From positions 1-20,131 of the IMG/VR virus record IMGVR_UViG_3300047377_000190: a DNA stretch of 20,131 nt; one strand, written 5' to 3'. Each line of letters opens with the position of its first letter. Within the stretch, counting starts at the first letter, position 1. The notes beneath the pieces were generated by a model. The model was not told the origin of the DNA, made no database searches, and saw only the letters and a program-made list of their open reading frames with translations. The position numbers were made by a program, and so were the translations under genes. Positions 7,919-14,685 of the stretch are shown piece by piece. This DNA is from a virus.

Positions 7919-9301
7919 ATGGCAGATTACAACATTAACGCAGTTACCAGACGCGCAGTCTTCACCGGGTCAGCCGGTCTGGGGCCGTATGATTTTACGT
8001 TTGAAATCATCGACAGCAACGACCTTGCGGTATATTTCAACGCTACCCTGTTAACGCTAAGCACAGACTACACCGTTAGCATTAATGCCAACGGCACTGG
8101 CGATGTGACCATTGTGACCGGCGGCAGCGTGCCGTCTACGCCAACCGCGTCCGACCAGATCGTTGTGGTTGGCGCACGCGATATCGAGCGCACCACGGAC
8201 TTTGTTACCGCCGGTGATTTGCTGGCGTCATCACTAAATGAGCAGCTAGACAGCCTAACAATCTTTGACCAGCAAGTGTCGGAAGAAGGCAGACGCGCAT
8301 TGCGTGCGCCTGTGTATGACCCGGCGCTGGTAGAAGATGGCGGCGTGGTGGACATGACCCTGCCAACCAAGGCATCGCGCTCTGGCAAGACGCTAGCGTT
8401 TGATAGCGATGGCAACCCAACAGTCGGTGAGGATATCGGTAACTGGCGCGATGACTGGGCGGCATCTGTTGCGTATGGCATCCGCGACATCGTGCGTGAT
8501 GCTAGCAACTATAACATCTATCGCTGTAACACCGCGCACACATCCAGCGGCACTACGCCAATTAGCAGCAACGCAGATGTGTCTAAATGGGATTTGGTTA
8601 TTGACGCCACGGCTGTTGATGACGCCAAGAAGCTGGCCATCCACCCAGAGGACAGCCAGTTTACTCTGAGCGATGGCACGACCACCGGCTACTCAGCATT
8701 GCACCACAAAGAAAAAGCGTTGGATGCGCAGACAGCGGCGGCTACTAGCGAGACAAATGCCGCAACATCAGAAAGCAACGCGAATGATTGGGCTGTTAAA
8801 ACAAACGGCATTGTAGATAGCACAGACTATTCTGCAAAGGCTTGGGCTAATGGTGGTACAGGCGTTACATCTACTTCTGGTGCTGGTGCGGCAAAAGAAT
8901 GGGCTATTACTGCGTCTTCCAGCACTGTAGATGGTACTGAGATGTCAAGTAAGGCTTATGCAGTAGGTGACATGAACAGAGGTTCTTCTGGCGCACACTC
9001 TGCTAAAGATTGGGCTAGTTATGTAAGTGGTAGCAATACTGTTGATGGTACATTTCATTCTGCAAGGTATTACGCAGAACTAGCAGAAGCGCAGTTTGAT
9101 AACTTTGATGATAGATATTTAGGCGCAAAAAGTTCAGCACCAACATTAGATAATGACGGCAATGCACTGATTAATGGCGCATTATATTATGATTCTGGAA
9201 ATGCAAAGTTAAATGTTTACGATATTGGCACACAACAATGGACAGCTATTGAGGCTGGCGCAACCCCCGGCTTTGCTATAGCAATGAGCGTGGCCTTATA
9301 A
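7919..9301 (+). CDS. Tail fibre protein with T7-type N-terminal attachment domain
   Basis: A 460-residue fibre. Residues 1-130 match the phage T7 tail-fibre N-terminal family (PF03906-like): a start with VTRRAVFTG, PYDFTFEIIDSNDLAVYFN, a Y-T-V-S strand, then ERTTDF..AGDLLASSLNEQLDSLTIFDQQ. This domain docks the fibre to the tail hub. Residues about 175-228 (NWRDDWAASVAYGIRDIV ... YRC ... WDLV) resemble a small chitin/carbohydrate-binding CBM5/12-type fold. Residues 290-395 carry degenerate repeats ending in SAKAWA, AAKEWA, SSKAYA, SAKDWA and SARYYA, interpreted as trimeric shaft segments. The end has FDDRYLGAKSSAPTLDNDG and a GALYYDSGNAKLNVYD strand, common in phage fibres. A strong RBS precedes it. 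Base composition drops from GC-rich codons in the first 800 bases to AT-rich ones near the end, which suggests a recombined distal part. Confidence 0.85.
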   Translation: MADYNINAVTRRAVFTGSAGLGPYDFTFEIIDSNDLAVYFNATLLTLSTDYTVSINANGTGDVTIVTGGSVPSTPTASDQIVVVGARDIERTTDFVTAGDLLASSLNEQLDSLTIFDQQVSEEGRRALRAPVYDPALVEDGGVVDMTLPTKASRSGKTLAFDSDGNPTVGEDIGNWRDDWAASVAYGIRDIVRDASNYNIYRCNTAHTSSGTTPISSNADVSKWDLVIDATAVDDAKKLAIHPEDSQFTLSDGTTTGYSALHHKEKALDAQTAAATSETNAATSESNANDWAVKTNGIVDSTDYSAKAWANGGTGVTSTSGAGAAKEWAITASSSTVDGTEMSSKAYAVGDMNRGSSGAHSAKDWASYVSGSNTVDGTFHSARYYAELAEAQFDNFDDRYLGAKSSAPTLDNDGNALINGALYYDSGNAKLNVYDIGTQQWTAIEAGATPGFAIAMSVAL

Positions 9302-9315
9302 TTTAGGAGCAAAAA

Positions 9316-9651
9316 ATGCCACAGAATTTTCGCAGATATACATTAAGTGCTGTAGGTACTGTTGCGGCAGATATACCTGATGGTTCTAACTTTGACAGTT
9401 ATGATACTTTAGTTGGCATACATATTACTAACATTGTTAGCAATGCAGTTACTGTTAGTTGTTACATTAATGACGGTACTAACAATATCTATTTAATTAA
9501 AGATGCGCCTATTGCGGCTGGTGGTGCGCTTCAAGTTTTAGATGGCGGTGGTAAGTTTGTCGTTGAGTCAGGTGACAGGCTTTATGTGCAGTCAGATACA
9601 GCATCATCTGTTGATGTATGGGTATCGGCTGTTGATGACATTAGCTCGTAG
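9316..9651 (+). CDS. Small beta-rich tail/fibre-associated protein
   Basis: A 111-residue protein with alternating hydrophobic strands and no helix-rich parts. Visible landmarks are VTVSCYINDGTNNIYLIKDA (residues 46-65), IAAGGALQVLDGGGKFVVES (66-85), GDRLYVQ (86-92) and a closing SVDVWVSAVDDIS. Similar small proteins with the sequence theme 'I-x-D-G-x-x-x-Y-L-I-x-D-x-P-I-P-x-G-x-x-L-x-x-x-x-G-K-x-V-L-x-x-G-D' occur in the fibre clusters of cyanophages and pelagiphages. A virion decoration or fibre-connector role is inferred. AGGAG at 9305-9309, 6 bases before the ATG, is a good ribosome binding site. The TAG stop merges with the GGAG of the next gene. Confidence 0.55.
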   Translation: MPQNFRRYTLSAVGTVAADIPDGSNFDSYDTLVGIHITNIVSNAVTVSCYINDGTNNIYLIKDAPIAAGGALQVLDGGGKFVVESGDRLYVQSDTASSVDVWVSAVDDISS

Positions 9652-9660
9652 GAGTAACCA

Positions 9661-10770
9661 ATGGGTTATGTAGGCAATCAACAAGCAGAGGGCTTTGTCC
9701 AGCGTCCTACCAAGCAAGACTTGACAGGGGCAACTGGCGATACTCTTACGCTTACTCATGCTGTTAGCAAAGAAGAAGATATTGACCTCTATATCAACAA
9801 TGTAAAACAAGAGCCAACGACTGCGTACACTGTAACTGATACAGCCGTAACGCTAACTGGCGATGTAGTTGCTTCTGATGATATCTATGTGGTATATAAC
9901 TCTCTGGCATTGCAGACTGTAGTGCCGCCTGATGGTTCTGTTACTAGCGCAAAGCTGGTTTATCCATTAACCACGTTTTCATCTACAGGCATTGATGATA
10001 ACGCTACTAGCACTGCGATGACATTGGACAGCAGTGGGAATGTGGGCATCGGAACGACTTCGCCAGTTTCTTCTGTAAATATAGTAGACACGGCAAGCAC
10101 AGCAAATGTGCGTTTAGAAAGCGGTAGTGGCACACCAGTTATACTACAAAACTTTGCATCTACAGCGGCAGGTGGTGCATATATTGATGTAAATAGTAAC
10201 CACCCTTTACTTTTTAGAACTAACGCCACAGAACGTATGCGTATCGACAGCAGTGGCAATGTTATGGTGGGTAGCACTTCGGCTGTTGATGTCTCTTCTG
10301 GCACAATTGACGGTGTTACTTTAAAGCCAAATAATGTTGAAATTTCAAGAGATGGTGGAACGCCTCTTTTAATGCGTAGAAGGTCATCAAACGGTGAGAT
10401 GGTTGCATTTAGACGTGACACTACATTTGTAGGCTCTATTTCAGTAACGACCACATCCACAGCCTACAACACCTCATCAGACTACCGCCTCAAGGAAAAC
10501 GTCACCGACATCACTGGCGCAACTGACAGGCTAAAGCAACTCAACCCTGTTCGCTTTAACTTTATCGCTGACGCAGATACCACAGTCGATGGCTTCCTTG
10601 CACACGAAGTGCATGACGTTGTACCAGAGGCGATTACAGGCACTAAGGATGCAGTAGATGCTGATGGCAATCCTGTCTATCAGGGCATTGACCAGAGCAA
10701 GCTAGTACCGTTGCTAGTGGCAACCATACAGGAACTTGAGGCTCGTATAGCCGCATTGGAGGCAGAATAA
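9661..10770 (+). CDS. Tail fibre/spike with C-terminal S74 self-cleaving chaperone domain
   Basis: A 369-residue fibre. Residues 1-105 are an attachment module (MGYVGNQQ ... INNVKQEP ... PPDGSVTSAKL) that resembles the N-terminus of the gene at 11890. The middle has two repeats typical of phage fibre stalks, DSSGNVGIGTTSP near residue 123 and DSSGNVMVGSTSAV near 196. The C-terminal 100 residues are an intramolecular chaperone of the Peptidase S74 family, with SDYRLKENV at 273-281, LKQLNPVRFNF, GFLAHEVHDVVPEAI and the closing helix LVPLLVATIQELEARIAALE. By analogy with endosialidase, Ser273 and Lys278 form the catalytic pair and the chain should cut itself just before Ser273 once the trimer has folded. 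GGAG at 9651-9654 is the RBS, and the stop overlaps the next ATG (TAATG). Confidence 0.82.
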   Translation: MGYVGNQQAEGFVQRPTKQDLTGATGDTLTLTHAVSKEEDIDLYINNVKQEPTTAYTVTDTAVTLTGDVVASDDIYVVYNSLALQTVVPPDGSVTSAKLVYPLTTFSSTGIDDNATSTAMTLDSSGNVGIGTTSPVSSVNIVDTASTANVRLESGSGTPVILQNFASTAAGGAYIDVNSNHPLLFRTNATERMRIDSSGNVMVGSTSAVDVSSGTIDGVTLKPNNVEISRDGGTPLLMRRRSSNGEMVAFRRDTTFVGSISVTTTSTAYNTSSDYRLKENVTDITGATDRLKQLNPVRFNFIADADTTVDGFLAHEVHDVVPEAITGTKDAVDADGNPVYQGIDQSKLVPLLVATIQELEARIAALEAE

Positions 10771-11711
10771 TGGCATTATCAAAAATACTACCAGCCTCTC
10801 AAGAGCAATATGCAGGGGCTAGAAATCTTGTCATCAATTCAGCGATGCAGGTGGCGCAGAGGGGTACGCAAACAAGCATTACTTCTGCATACACAGCTTG
10901 TGATAGATGGAATTTTACACGGTCTGGTGCGGCTGTAGTTGATGCTTCACAAAGCACAGATGTTCCCTCTGGTGAGGGATTTGCAAACTCATTAAAGATA
11001 GATGTTACAACTGCGGATACATCTGTTGCGGCAGGAGATTTTGCTCATTTAAGAACAAGATTTGAAGGACAGGATTTACAGCAGTTAAGAAAAGGCACAA
11101 GTGAAGCAAAGTCTTTAACCCTTAGTTTTTGGGTAAAGTCAGCAAAGACGGGAACTCATATTGTTGAATTGTATGACCTTGATAACACTCGTCAGGTTTC
11201 AAAATCTTACTCAATTACTACTGCGGATACTTGGCAAAATGTAACTTTGCAGTTTCCTGCAGACACGACAGGGGCATTTGATAATGATAATGCCGCTTCA
11301 TTACAAGTGGCTTGGTGGCTTCTTGCTGGGTCAACCTATTCTGGCGGCACATTAAATACATCTTGGGCATCTTCAACTGATGCAAATAGAGTTGTTGGTC
11401 AGGTTAATGTTATGGATGATGCGGCTAATAATTTTTATCTAACAGGCGTACAGCTAGAAGTAGGCGAACAGGCCACACCGTTTGAGCATCGTAGCTATGC
11501 AGATGAGTTGACTAGGTGTTTACGGTATTATCAAGACAGATACGTCTATATGTATGCTGGGAATATTCCTCATGGCTACTTGTATAATATGAGGGCTACG
11601 CCAACTTTTAATAGTGGATACACAACTTTTGGTGCTACTGATGAGTATGTTTTGTATTACGCAACAAGTACTGCGGGGCAGTATGATATGAAAATGGATG
11701 CGGAGTTATAA
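10770..11711 (+). CDS. Tail protein with carbohydrate-binding-like (jelly-roll) domain
   Basis: A 313-residue protein. After a short lead it shows NLVINSAMQVAQRGTQ (19-34) and Y.ACDRWNF (42-50), a signature of phage tail proteins whose central beta-sandwich resembles carbohydrate-binding modules. Further strands include SLTLSFWVKSAKTGTHIVEL, TWQNVTLQFPAD and VAWWLLAGS. A very typical 'F-x-L-T-G-V-Q-L-E-V-G-E-x-A-T-P-F-E' strand at about 226-242 is followed by HRSYADELTRCLRYYQ. Proteins with this pattern are thought to bind surface sugars or act as a fibre tip. The start overlaps the S74 fibre stop by one base, so the fibre genes look co-translated. Receptor specificity cannot be read from the sequence. 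Confidence 0.68.
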   Translation: MALSKILPASQEQYAGARNLVINSAMQVAQRGTQTSITSAYTACDRWNFTRSGAAVVDASQSTDVPSGEGFANSLKIDVTTADTSVAAGDFAHLRTRFEGQDLQQLRKGTSEAKSLTLSFWVKSAKTGTHIVELYDLDNTRQVSKSYSITTADTWQNVTLQFPADTTGAFDNDNAASLQVAWWLLAGSTYSGGTLNTSWASSTDANRVVGQVNVMDDAANNFYLTGVQLEVGEQATPFEHRSYADELTRCLRYYQDRYVYMYAGNIPHGYLYNMRATPTFNSGYTTFGATDEYVLYYATSTAGQYDMKMDAEL

Positions 11712-11713
11712 AA

Positions 11714-11890
11714 ATGAATATTACATCAGCACAATATCAAAATAACCCTGTTTCTGGGGAAGCCGAACATAATATAGTTGTGATAATTGATGGTGAAACT
11801 TTGATTGTACCCCTTGACCCAGCCAACCGCCACTATGCCGCTATCCTAGAATGGGTAGCTGACGGCAACACAATACAGGATGCAGAATAA
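11714..11890 (+). CDS. 58-residue protein in the fibre cassette
   Basis: A short ORF between two fibre genes; its ATG is 2 bases after the previous stop and its TAA overlaps the next ATG (TAATG at 11888-11892). The product begins MNITSAQYQ, has a small strand region (IVVIIDGETLIVPLD) and ends PANRHYAAILEWVADGNTIQ. The ending 'N-R/x-H-Y-x-x-I-L-x-W-x-x-x-G-N-x-I' is one I associate with small proteins beside tail-fibre genes in marine phages, though I cannot name the family. A role in fibre assembly or as a fibre subunit is a guess. The tight overlap on both sides and the coherent amphipathic sequence argue that it is real. Confidence 0.6.
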   Translation: MNITSAQYQNNPVSGEAEHNIVVIIDGETLIVPLDPANRHYAAILEWVADGNTIQDAE

Positions 11891-12777
11891 TGCCATACAT
11901 AGGTAAAAATCCAGTAGGCGGTGGCTTTCATAAGCTAGACAACCTTACTGCTTCTGCCACAGATACCTACGCTTTGACGCTAGGGTCTGCGGCATACTAC
12001 CCAGAGAGTGCTAACCAACTGCTAGTATCTCTCAACGGTGTTATTCAAGCACCACAAGACAGCTTTACAGTGTCAGGTTCTGACCTAGTGTTTGATGACC
12101 CACTGACAGGCTCAGACAGCATCGACTTTGTTGTTGCGCTGGGTGATGTGCTGGCTGTAAAGACGGTTACTGATGGGGCTATTACGACTGCCAAGCTGGG
12201 CAATGGTGCGGTTACTGATGCCAAGATAGATACAATGGCGGCAAGTAAGCTGACAGGCGCATTACCAGCTTTAAATGGTTCTGCTTTAACAAATATCGGT
12301 GGTGCATTAACTGCCGTTAGCGAACAAACCGCAAGTGGCAGTAGCACGGTTGATTTTACAGGAATACCAAGTGGCGTGGAGTTAGTTAAATTCACTAGCT
12401 GGGGGCTTTCTTCTAATGCAACAGCAACTATTGACATTCGAATAGGCGATAGCGGGGGATTTGAAACCACTGGCTATGCTAGACAGTCTCATTATGGAAC
12501 AAATGCACTTGTTACTGGTGGTAGTTCTTTAAGTGGCGATTCTTGGAGAAACTATGCATGGGTTAACGCTGTGAGTGTTTTCTATTTTAGCGGTCAGCTA
12601 GTACACGCTGGAAGCAACAGATGGATAATGGACGCTAGCATTTTTGTTTCTGATTATGACGGCTATTTTGTAACTATGATGGGGTACAAGGAACTGTCTG
12701 GCGAGTTGGACAGAATACAATTTTTTCCTACTGCTGGAACTTTTGATGCTGGCACTATTAGAATTATGTACGCATAG
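11890..12777 (+). CDS. Tail fibre/receptor-binding protein
   Basis: A 295-residue beta-rich protein. Residues 1-118 form an attachment module (MPYIGKNPVGGGFHKLDNL ... VSLNGVIQAPQDSFTVSG ... VTDGAITTAKLGNGAVTDAKI) related to the N-terminus of the S74 fibre at 9661. This suggests that the two fibres share a docking site. SALTNIGGALTAVSEQT follows, then a C-terminal sandwich of about 150 residues rich in Gly, Ser, Trp and Tyr (for example SWRNYAWVNAVSVFYFSG and WIMDASIFVSDYDGYFVTMM) ending in AGTIRIMYA. Such C-terminal domains in marine phage fibres usually form the tip. The stop TAG merges with the GGAG that serves the next gene. The structural role is well supported; the ligand is unknown. Confidence 0.65.
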   Translation: MPYIGKNPVGGGFHKLDNLTASATDTYALTLGSAAYYPESANQLLVSLNGVIQAPQDSFTVSGSDLVFDDPLTGSDSIDFVVALGDVLAVKTVTDGAITTAKLGNGAVTDAKIDTMAASKLTGALPALNGSALTNIGGALTAVSEQTASGSSTVDFTGIPSGVELVKFTSWGLSSNATATIDIRIGDSGGFETTGYARQSHYGTNALVTGGSSLSGDSWRNYAWVNAVSVFYFSGQLVHAGSNRWIMDASIFVSDYDGYFVTMMGYKELSGELDRIQFFPTAGTFDAGTIRIMYA

Positions 12778-12786
12778 GAGACTGAC

Positions 12787-13311
12787 ATGGCACTTATTAA
12801 ACTAAACAATCAGTCTTTGTCTGCTGTTACTAGCGCAGGGTTGCCCAGTGGTACTGTGTTGCAGGTGGTTAGCACAGAAAAAACCGACACCTTTACTACT
12901 ACAAGTACCTCTTTTTCAGATGTTACAGGATTAGCGGCAACTATAACTCCATCTTCTACTTCAAGCAAAATTTTAGTTTTGGTGTCAACAAATGCTGGCA
13001 CTAATCCAGGTGGTGTAGCTGAGTTTAGGTTATTAAGAGGCAGCACTGAAATTTTACTTGCAGACTCTGCTGGTAATCGTAGCCAAACAACTTTTACTCT
13101 TTATACAGGCAGTGGCAACAATGGTGCGGCTGGTGTAGGAATGAATTTTTTGGATAGTCCAAACACTACTAGTGCAACAACGTACAAAATAACAATGCGT
13201 TCAAATTCAAGCGGTCAAATTGTTGGTGTAAATAGAACGCAAGATGATGCAGACGGTGCTTCAACTTCGAGAGGAACGTCAAACATTACTCTTATGGAGA
13301 TTGCAGGGTGA
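12787..13311 (+). CDS. Beta-rich tail/fibre-tip protein
   Basis: A 174-residue protein starting MALIKLNNQSLSAVTSAGLP, then GTVLQVVSTEKTDTFTTTST and ITPSSTSSKILVLVSTNAGT. The arrangement 'P-S-G-x-V-L-Q-V-V ... T-x-T-x-x-x-D-x-x-G-L-x-x-x-I-T-P-S-S-x-S-S-K-I-L-V' is a common theme in small tail proteins of cyanophages and pelagiphages, where it forms a compact jelly-roll. The C-terminus has SATTYKITMRSNSSGQI and a closing strand NITLMEIAG. A good RBS (GGAG at 12777-12780, 6 bases before ATG) partly overlaps the previous stop. It is the last gene of the fibre cassette, directly upstream of the lysis genes. It probably belongs to a receptor-binding tip or a secondary fibre. Confidence 0.62.
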   Translation: MALIKLNNQSLSAVTSAGLPSGTVLQVVSTEKTDTFTTTSTSFSDVTGLAATITPSSTSSKILVLVSTNAGTNPGGVAEFRLLRGSTEILLADSAGNRSQTTFTLYTGSGNNGAAGVGMNFLDSPNTTSATTYKITMRSNSSGQIVGVNRTQDDADGASTSRGTSNITLMEIAG

Positions 13312-13454
13312 ACCAGAACGATATCCCTTTATATGCTGGTGGCCTGACTGCTCCGTGGTGGGTTGATGTTCTAAGTGATTGGCTTGGCTTGGTAGCTGTT
13401 AGCCTTACTGTTATTTTGCTTTTGATAAACATCTGGAAGTCTAGGAAAGGCTAG
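13308..13454 (+). CDS. 48-residue single-TM membrane protein, holin-like candidate
   Basis: A GTG-initiated ORF; GTG at 13308 overlaps the preceding stop (GTGA), with GGAG at 13296-13299 eight bases upstream. The product has a polar N-terminus containing WW, one transmembrane segment (LGLVAVSLTVILLLINIW, residues 26-43) and a short basic tail, KSRKG. The basic C-terminus suggests N-out/C-in topology. Small proteins with one membrane span and a basic tail at the entry to a lysis cassette are often holins, pinholins or antiholins, so this may modify the 3-TM holin encoded at 14686. No family assignment is possible by eye. The TAG stop is followed three bases later by the next ATG. Confidence 0.55.
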   Translation: MNQNDIPLYAGGLTAPWWVDVLSDWLGLVAVSLTVILLLINIWKSRKG

Positions 13455-13457
13455 CCC

Positions 13458-13898
13458 ATGCTTGCCGAGCTTGCCGCCGCAAACGCCGCTTTTCAGGTGG
13501 TCAAGCAATTCGTGCAGAACGGACGTGAGATTGCAGACTGCGCGGATAAGGTTGCCACATACGTCAACGCGACAGAGGACTTGCGCCGCAAGGCAGAAAA
13601 GAAAAAGCGCAACCCCTTTGCGTCCGGCGACCTAGAAGAATTCATGCATCTGGAAAAGCTCAAGCAGCAAGAAGAAGAGCTAAAGCAGTTAATGATCTGG
13701 CACGGGAGACCCAACTTGTGGACGGACTGGCTAAACTATCAGGCGGTAGCGCGTAAGAATAGACAGGCGGCAATCGCTGCCCGGCGTAAGCGCAACAAAC
13801 AAATCATGGAAATCATTATAATAGTTGTTCTAATCATAGCAGGGTTTGTAGGACTTGCTATGCTTATGTGGTGGGTGCTGTATCTGAAAGGGCTGTAA
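13458..13898 (+). CDS. C-tail-anchored membrane protein of the lysis region
   Basis: A 146-residue protein. The N-terminal 50 residues form an Ala-rich helix (LAELAAANAAFQVVKQFVQN). A charged segment follows, GDLEEFMHLEKLKQQEEELK (57-76), then MIWHGRPNLWTDWLNYQAVA and a strongly basic stretch RKNRQAAIAARRKRNKQ (99-115). It ends with one transmembrane helix (IMEIIIIVVLIIAGFVGLAMLMWWVLYL, about 116-143). The positive charge before the span predicts that the N-terminal 115 residues stay in the cytoplasm. The block 'D-L-E-E-F-M-x-L-E-x-L-K-x-Q-E-x-x-L-K-x-x-M-I-x-x-G-R-P' recurs in proteins near the endolysins of many marine phages, function unknown to me. The topology does not fit a spanin, which would expose its coiled coil to the periplasm. 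AGGAAAGG at 13443-13450 is the RBS. Confidence 0.6.
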   Translation: MLAELAAANAAFQVVKQFVQNGREIADCADKVATYVNATEDLRRKAEKKKRNPFASGDLEEFMHLEKLKQQEEELKQLMIWHGRPNLWTDWLNYQAVARKNRQAAIAARRKRNKQIMEIIIIVVLIIAGFVGLAMLMWWVLYLKGL

Positions 13899-14317
13899 TG
13901 GCGGGGGAAACAAGGACGGGGCTAATAGGCGAGCATGTTGCTTGCGCCGCTGTGTTGGGAATGCCGGGGATTATGGGCGCAGCTATGGCGCAACAGGATA
14001 AGATAGACTTGCTGGCGTGGGATGATGTTGGCTATCTGCGCATACAGGTGAAGGCACGAAACATACTGCCAGAGGCAGACGGACGCACACCGTGCTATCA
14101 CTTCAACTATGGCATGGGGCTAACTAAAAAGAAGGCAGAGCGCGGCGCGTATGATATAATAGCGTCAGTAGCTATTGACAGGCGCAAGGTGATATTCACC
14201 GCGCTGGATAGTGTCGGCACGGTAAGCAAGCGCATCAGTGCGCGGAGCTTTGACGAGCCGGACGTAGAGATAGATAGCTGGCAGCATGCGCTGGCGGTGG
14301 TGAGAGGTAAGACATGA
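13898..14317 (+). CDS. Small PD-(D/E)XK nuclease
   Basis: A 139-residue protein; the ATG at 13898 overlaps the previous stop (TAATG) and fits better than an upstream GTG at 13868. Near the N-terminus GLIGEHVACAAVLG supplies the helix with Glu12. IDLLAWDD supplies Asp37, and the strand YLRIQVKAR supplies Gln50-x-Lys52, which together form an E-D-QxK active site of the PD-(D/E)XK fold (closest in look to the PDDEXK_5 / phage endonuclease group). The rest has KKAERGAYDIIASVAID and a beta strand KVIFTALD typical of the same fold. Such enzymes cut DNA, often branched or intron-target DNA. Its place between a membrane protein and the endolysin is odd for a recombination or packaging enzyme, so it may be a mobile passenger or a late-acting resolvase. 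Metal-dependent cleavage is inferred from motifs only. Confidence 0.62.
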   Translation: MAGETRTGLIGEHVACAAVLGMPGIMGAAMAQQDKIDLLAWDDVGYLRIQVKARNILPEADGRTPCYHFNYGMGLTKKKAERGAYDIIASVAIDRRKVIFTALDSVGTVSKRISARSFDEPDVEIDSWQHALAVVRGKT

Positions 14318-14685
14318 ACTGGGATAACTATCCAAACTTTAGCGAGGCTGAGTTTACATGCAGCCATACAGGCAAGTGCGAGATGCAAGCCAGCTTCATG
14401 GATAAGCTGCAAGCGCTACGCACAGCACACGGCAAGGCGATGACCGTGACCAGCGGCTACCGCCATGAGACACACCCCGTGGAAGCGGCGAAGGACAGGC
14501 CGGGCATACACACGATGGGGCTGGCTGTAGATATCGCGTGCGGCGGGGCTGACGCGTACAACATTATGCGCCTAGCGTTCGAGCTAGGCTTTACCGGCAT
14601 AGGCGTGGCACAGTCTGGGCGCAATCGTTTCTTGCACTTGGACACATACACCAAGCCGCCCCGGTCTAACGTGTGGAGTTATTAG
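14314..14685 (+). CDS. Endolysin, M15-family zinc peptidase
   Basis: A 123-residue single-domain enzyme of the Peptidase_M15_3 type. Key parts are SEAEFTCSHTGKCEM near the N-terminus, TVTSGYRHETHPVE (44-57), GIHTMGLAVDIA (64-75) with zinc ligands His66 and Asp73, GFTGIGV (92-98), and FLHLD (106-110) with His108 as third ligand. Enzymes of this family cut peptide cross-bridges or stems in peptidoglycan (D-Ala-D-Ala carboxypeptidase or L-Ala-D-Glu endopeptidase). There is no signal peptide or transmembrane anchor, so release depends on a holin. It overlaps the upstream nuclease gene by 4 bases (ATGA) and is followed directly by the 3-TM holin gene. Length is normal for phage M15 endolysins. Confidence 0.85.
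   Translation: MNWDNYPNFSEAEFTCSHTGKCEMQASFMDKLQALRTAHGKAMTVTSGYRHETHPVEAAKDRPGIHTMGLAVDIACGGADAYNIMRLAFELGFTGIGVAQSGRNRFLHLDTYTKPPRSNVWSY

Noticed and set aside
8068-8508. 146-codon minus-strand ORF opposite the T7-type fibre N-terminus
   Set aside because: Ser/Thr/Val-rich shadow of a clear PF03906-like domain; no motif.
9960-10460. 166-codon minus-strand ORF opposite the S74 fibre
   Set aside because: Mirrors a repetitive Thr/Ser/Gly-rich fibre; no recognisable domain and no space for a promoter.
13458-13898. Reading the tail-anchored membrane protein as an i-spanin
   Set aside because: The span is at the C-terminus and preceded by a basic stretch, so the coiled part should lie in the cytoplasm, the reverse of a spanin.
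13868-14317. Upstream GTG start for the PD-(D/E)XK gene
   Set aside because: It would overlap the preceding membrane-protein gene by 31 bases and add ten residues with no family match; ATG at 13898 overlaps the stop in the usual TAATG manner.
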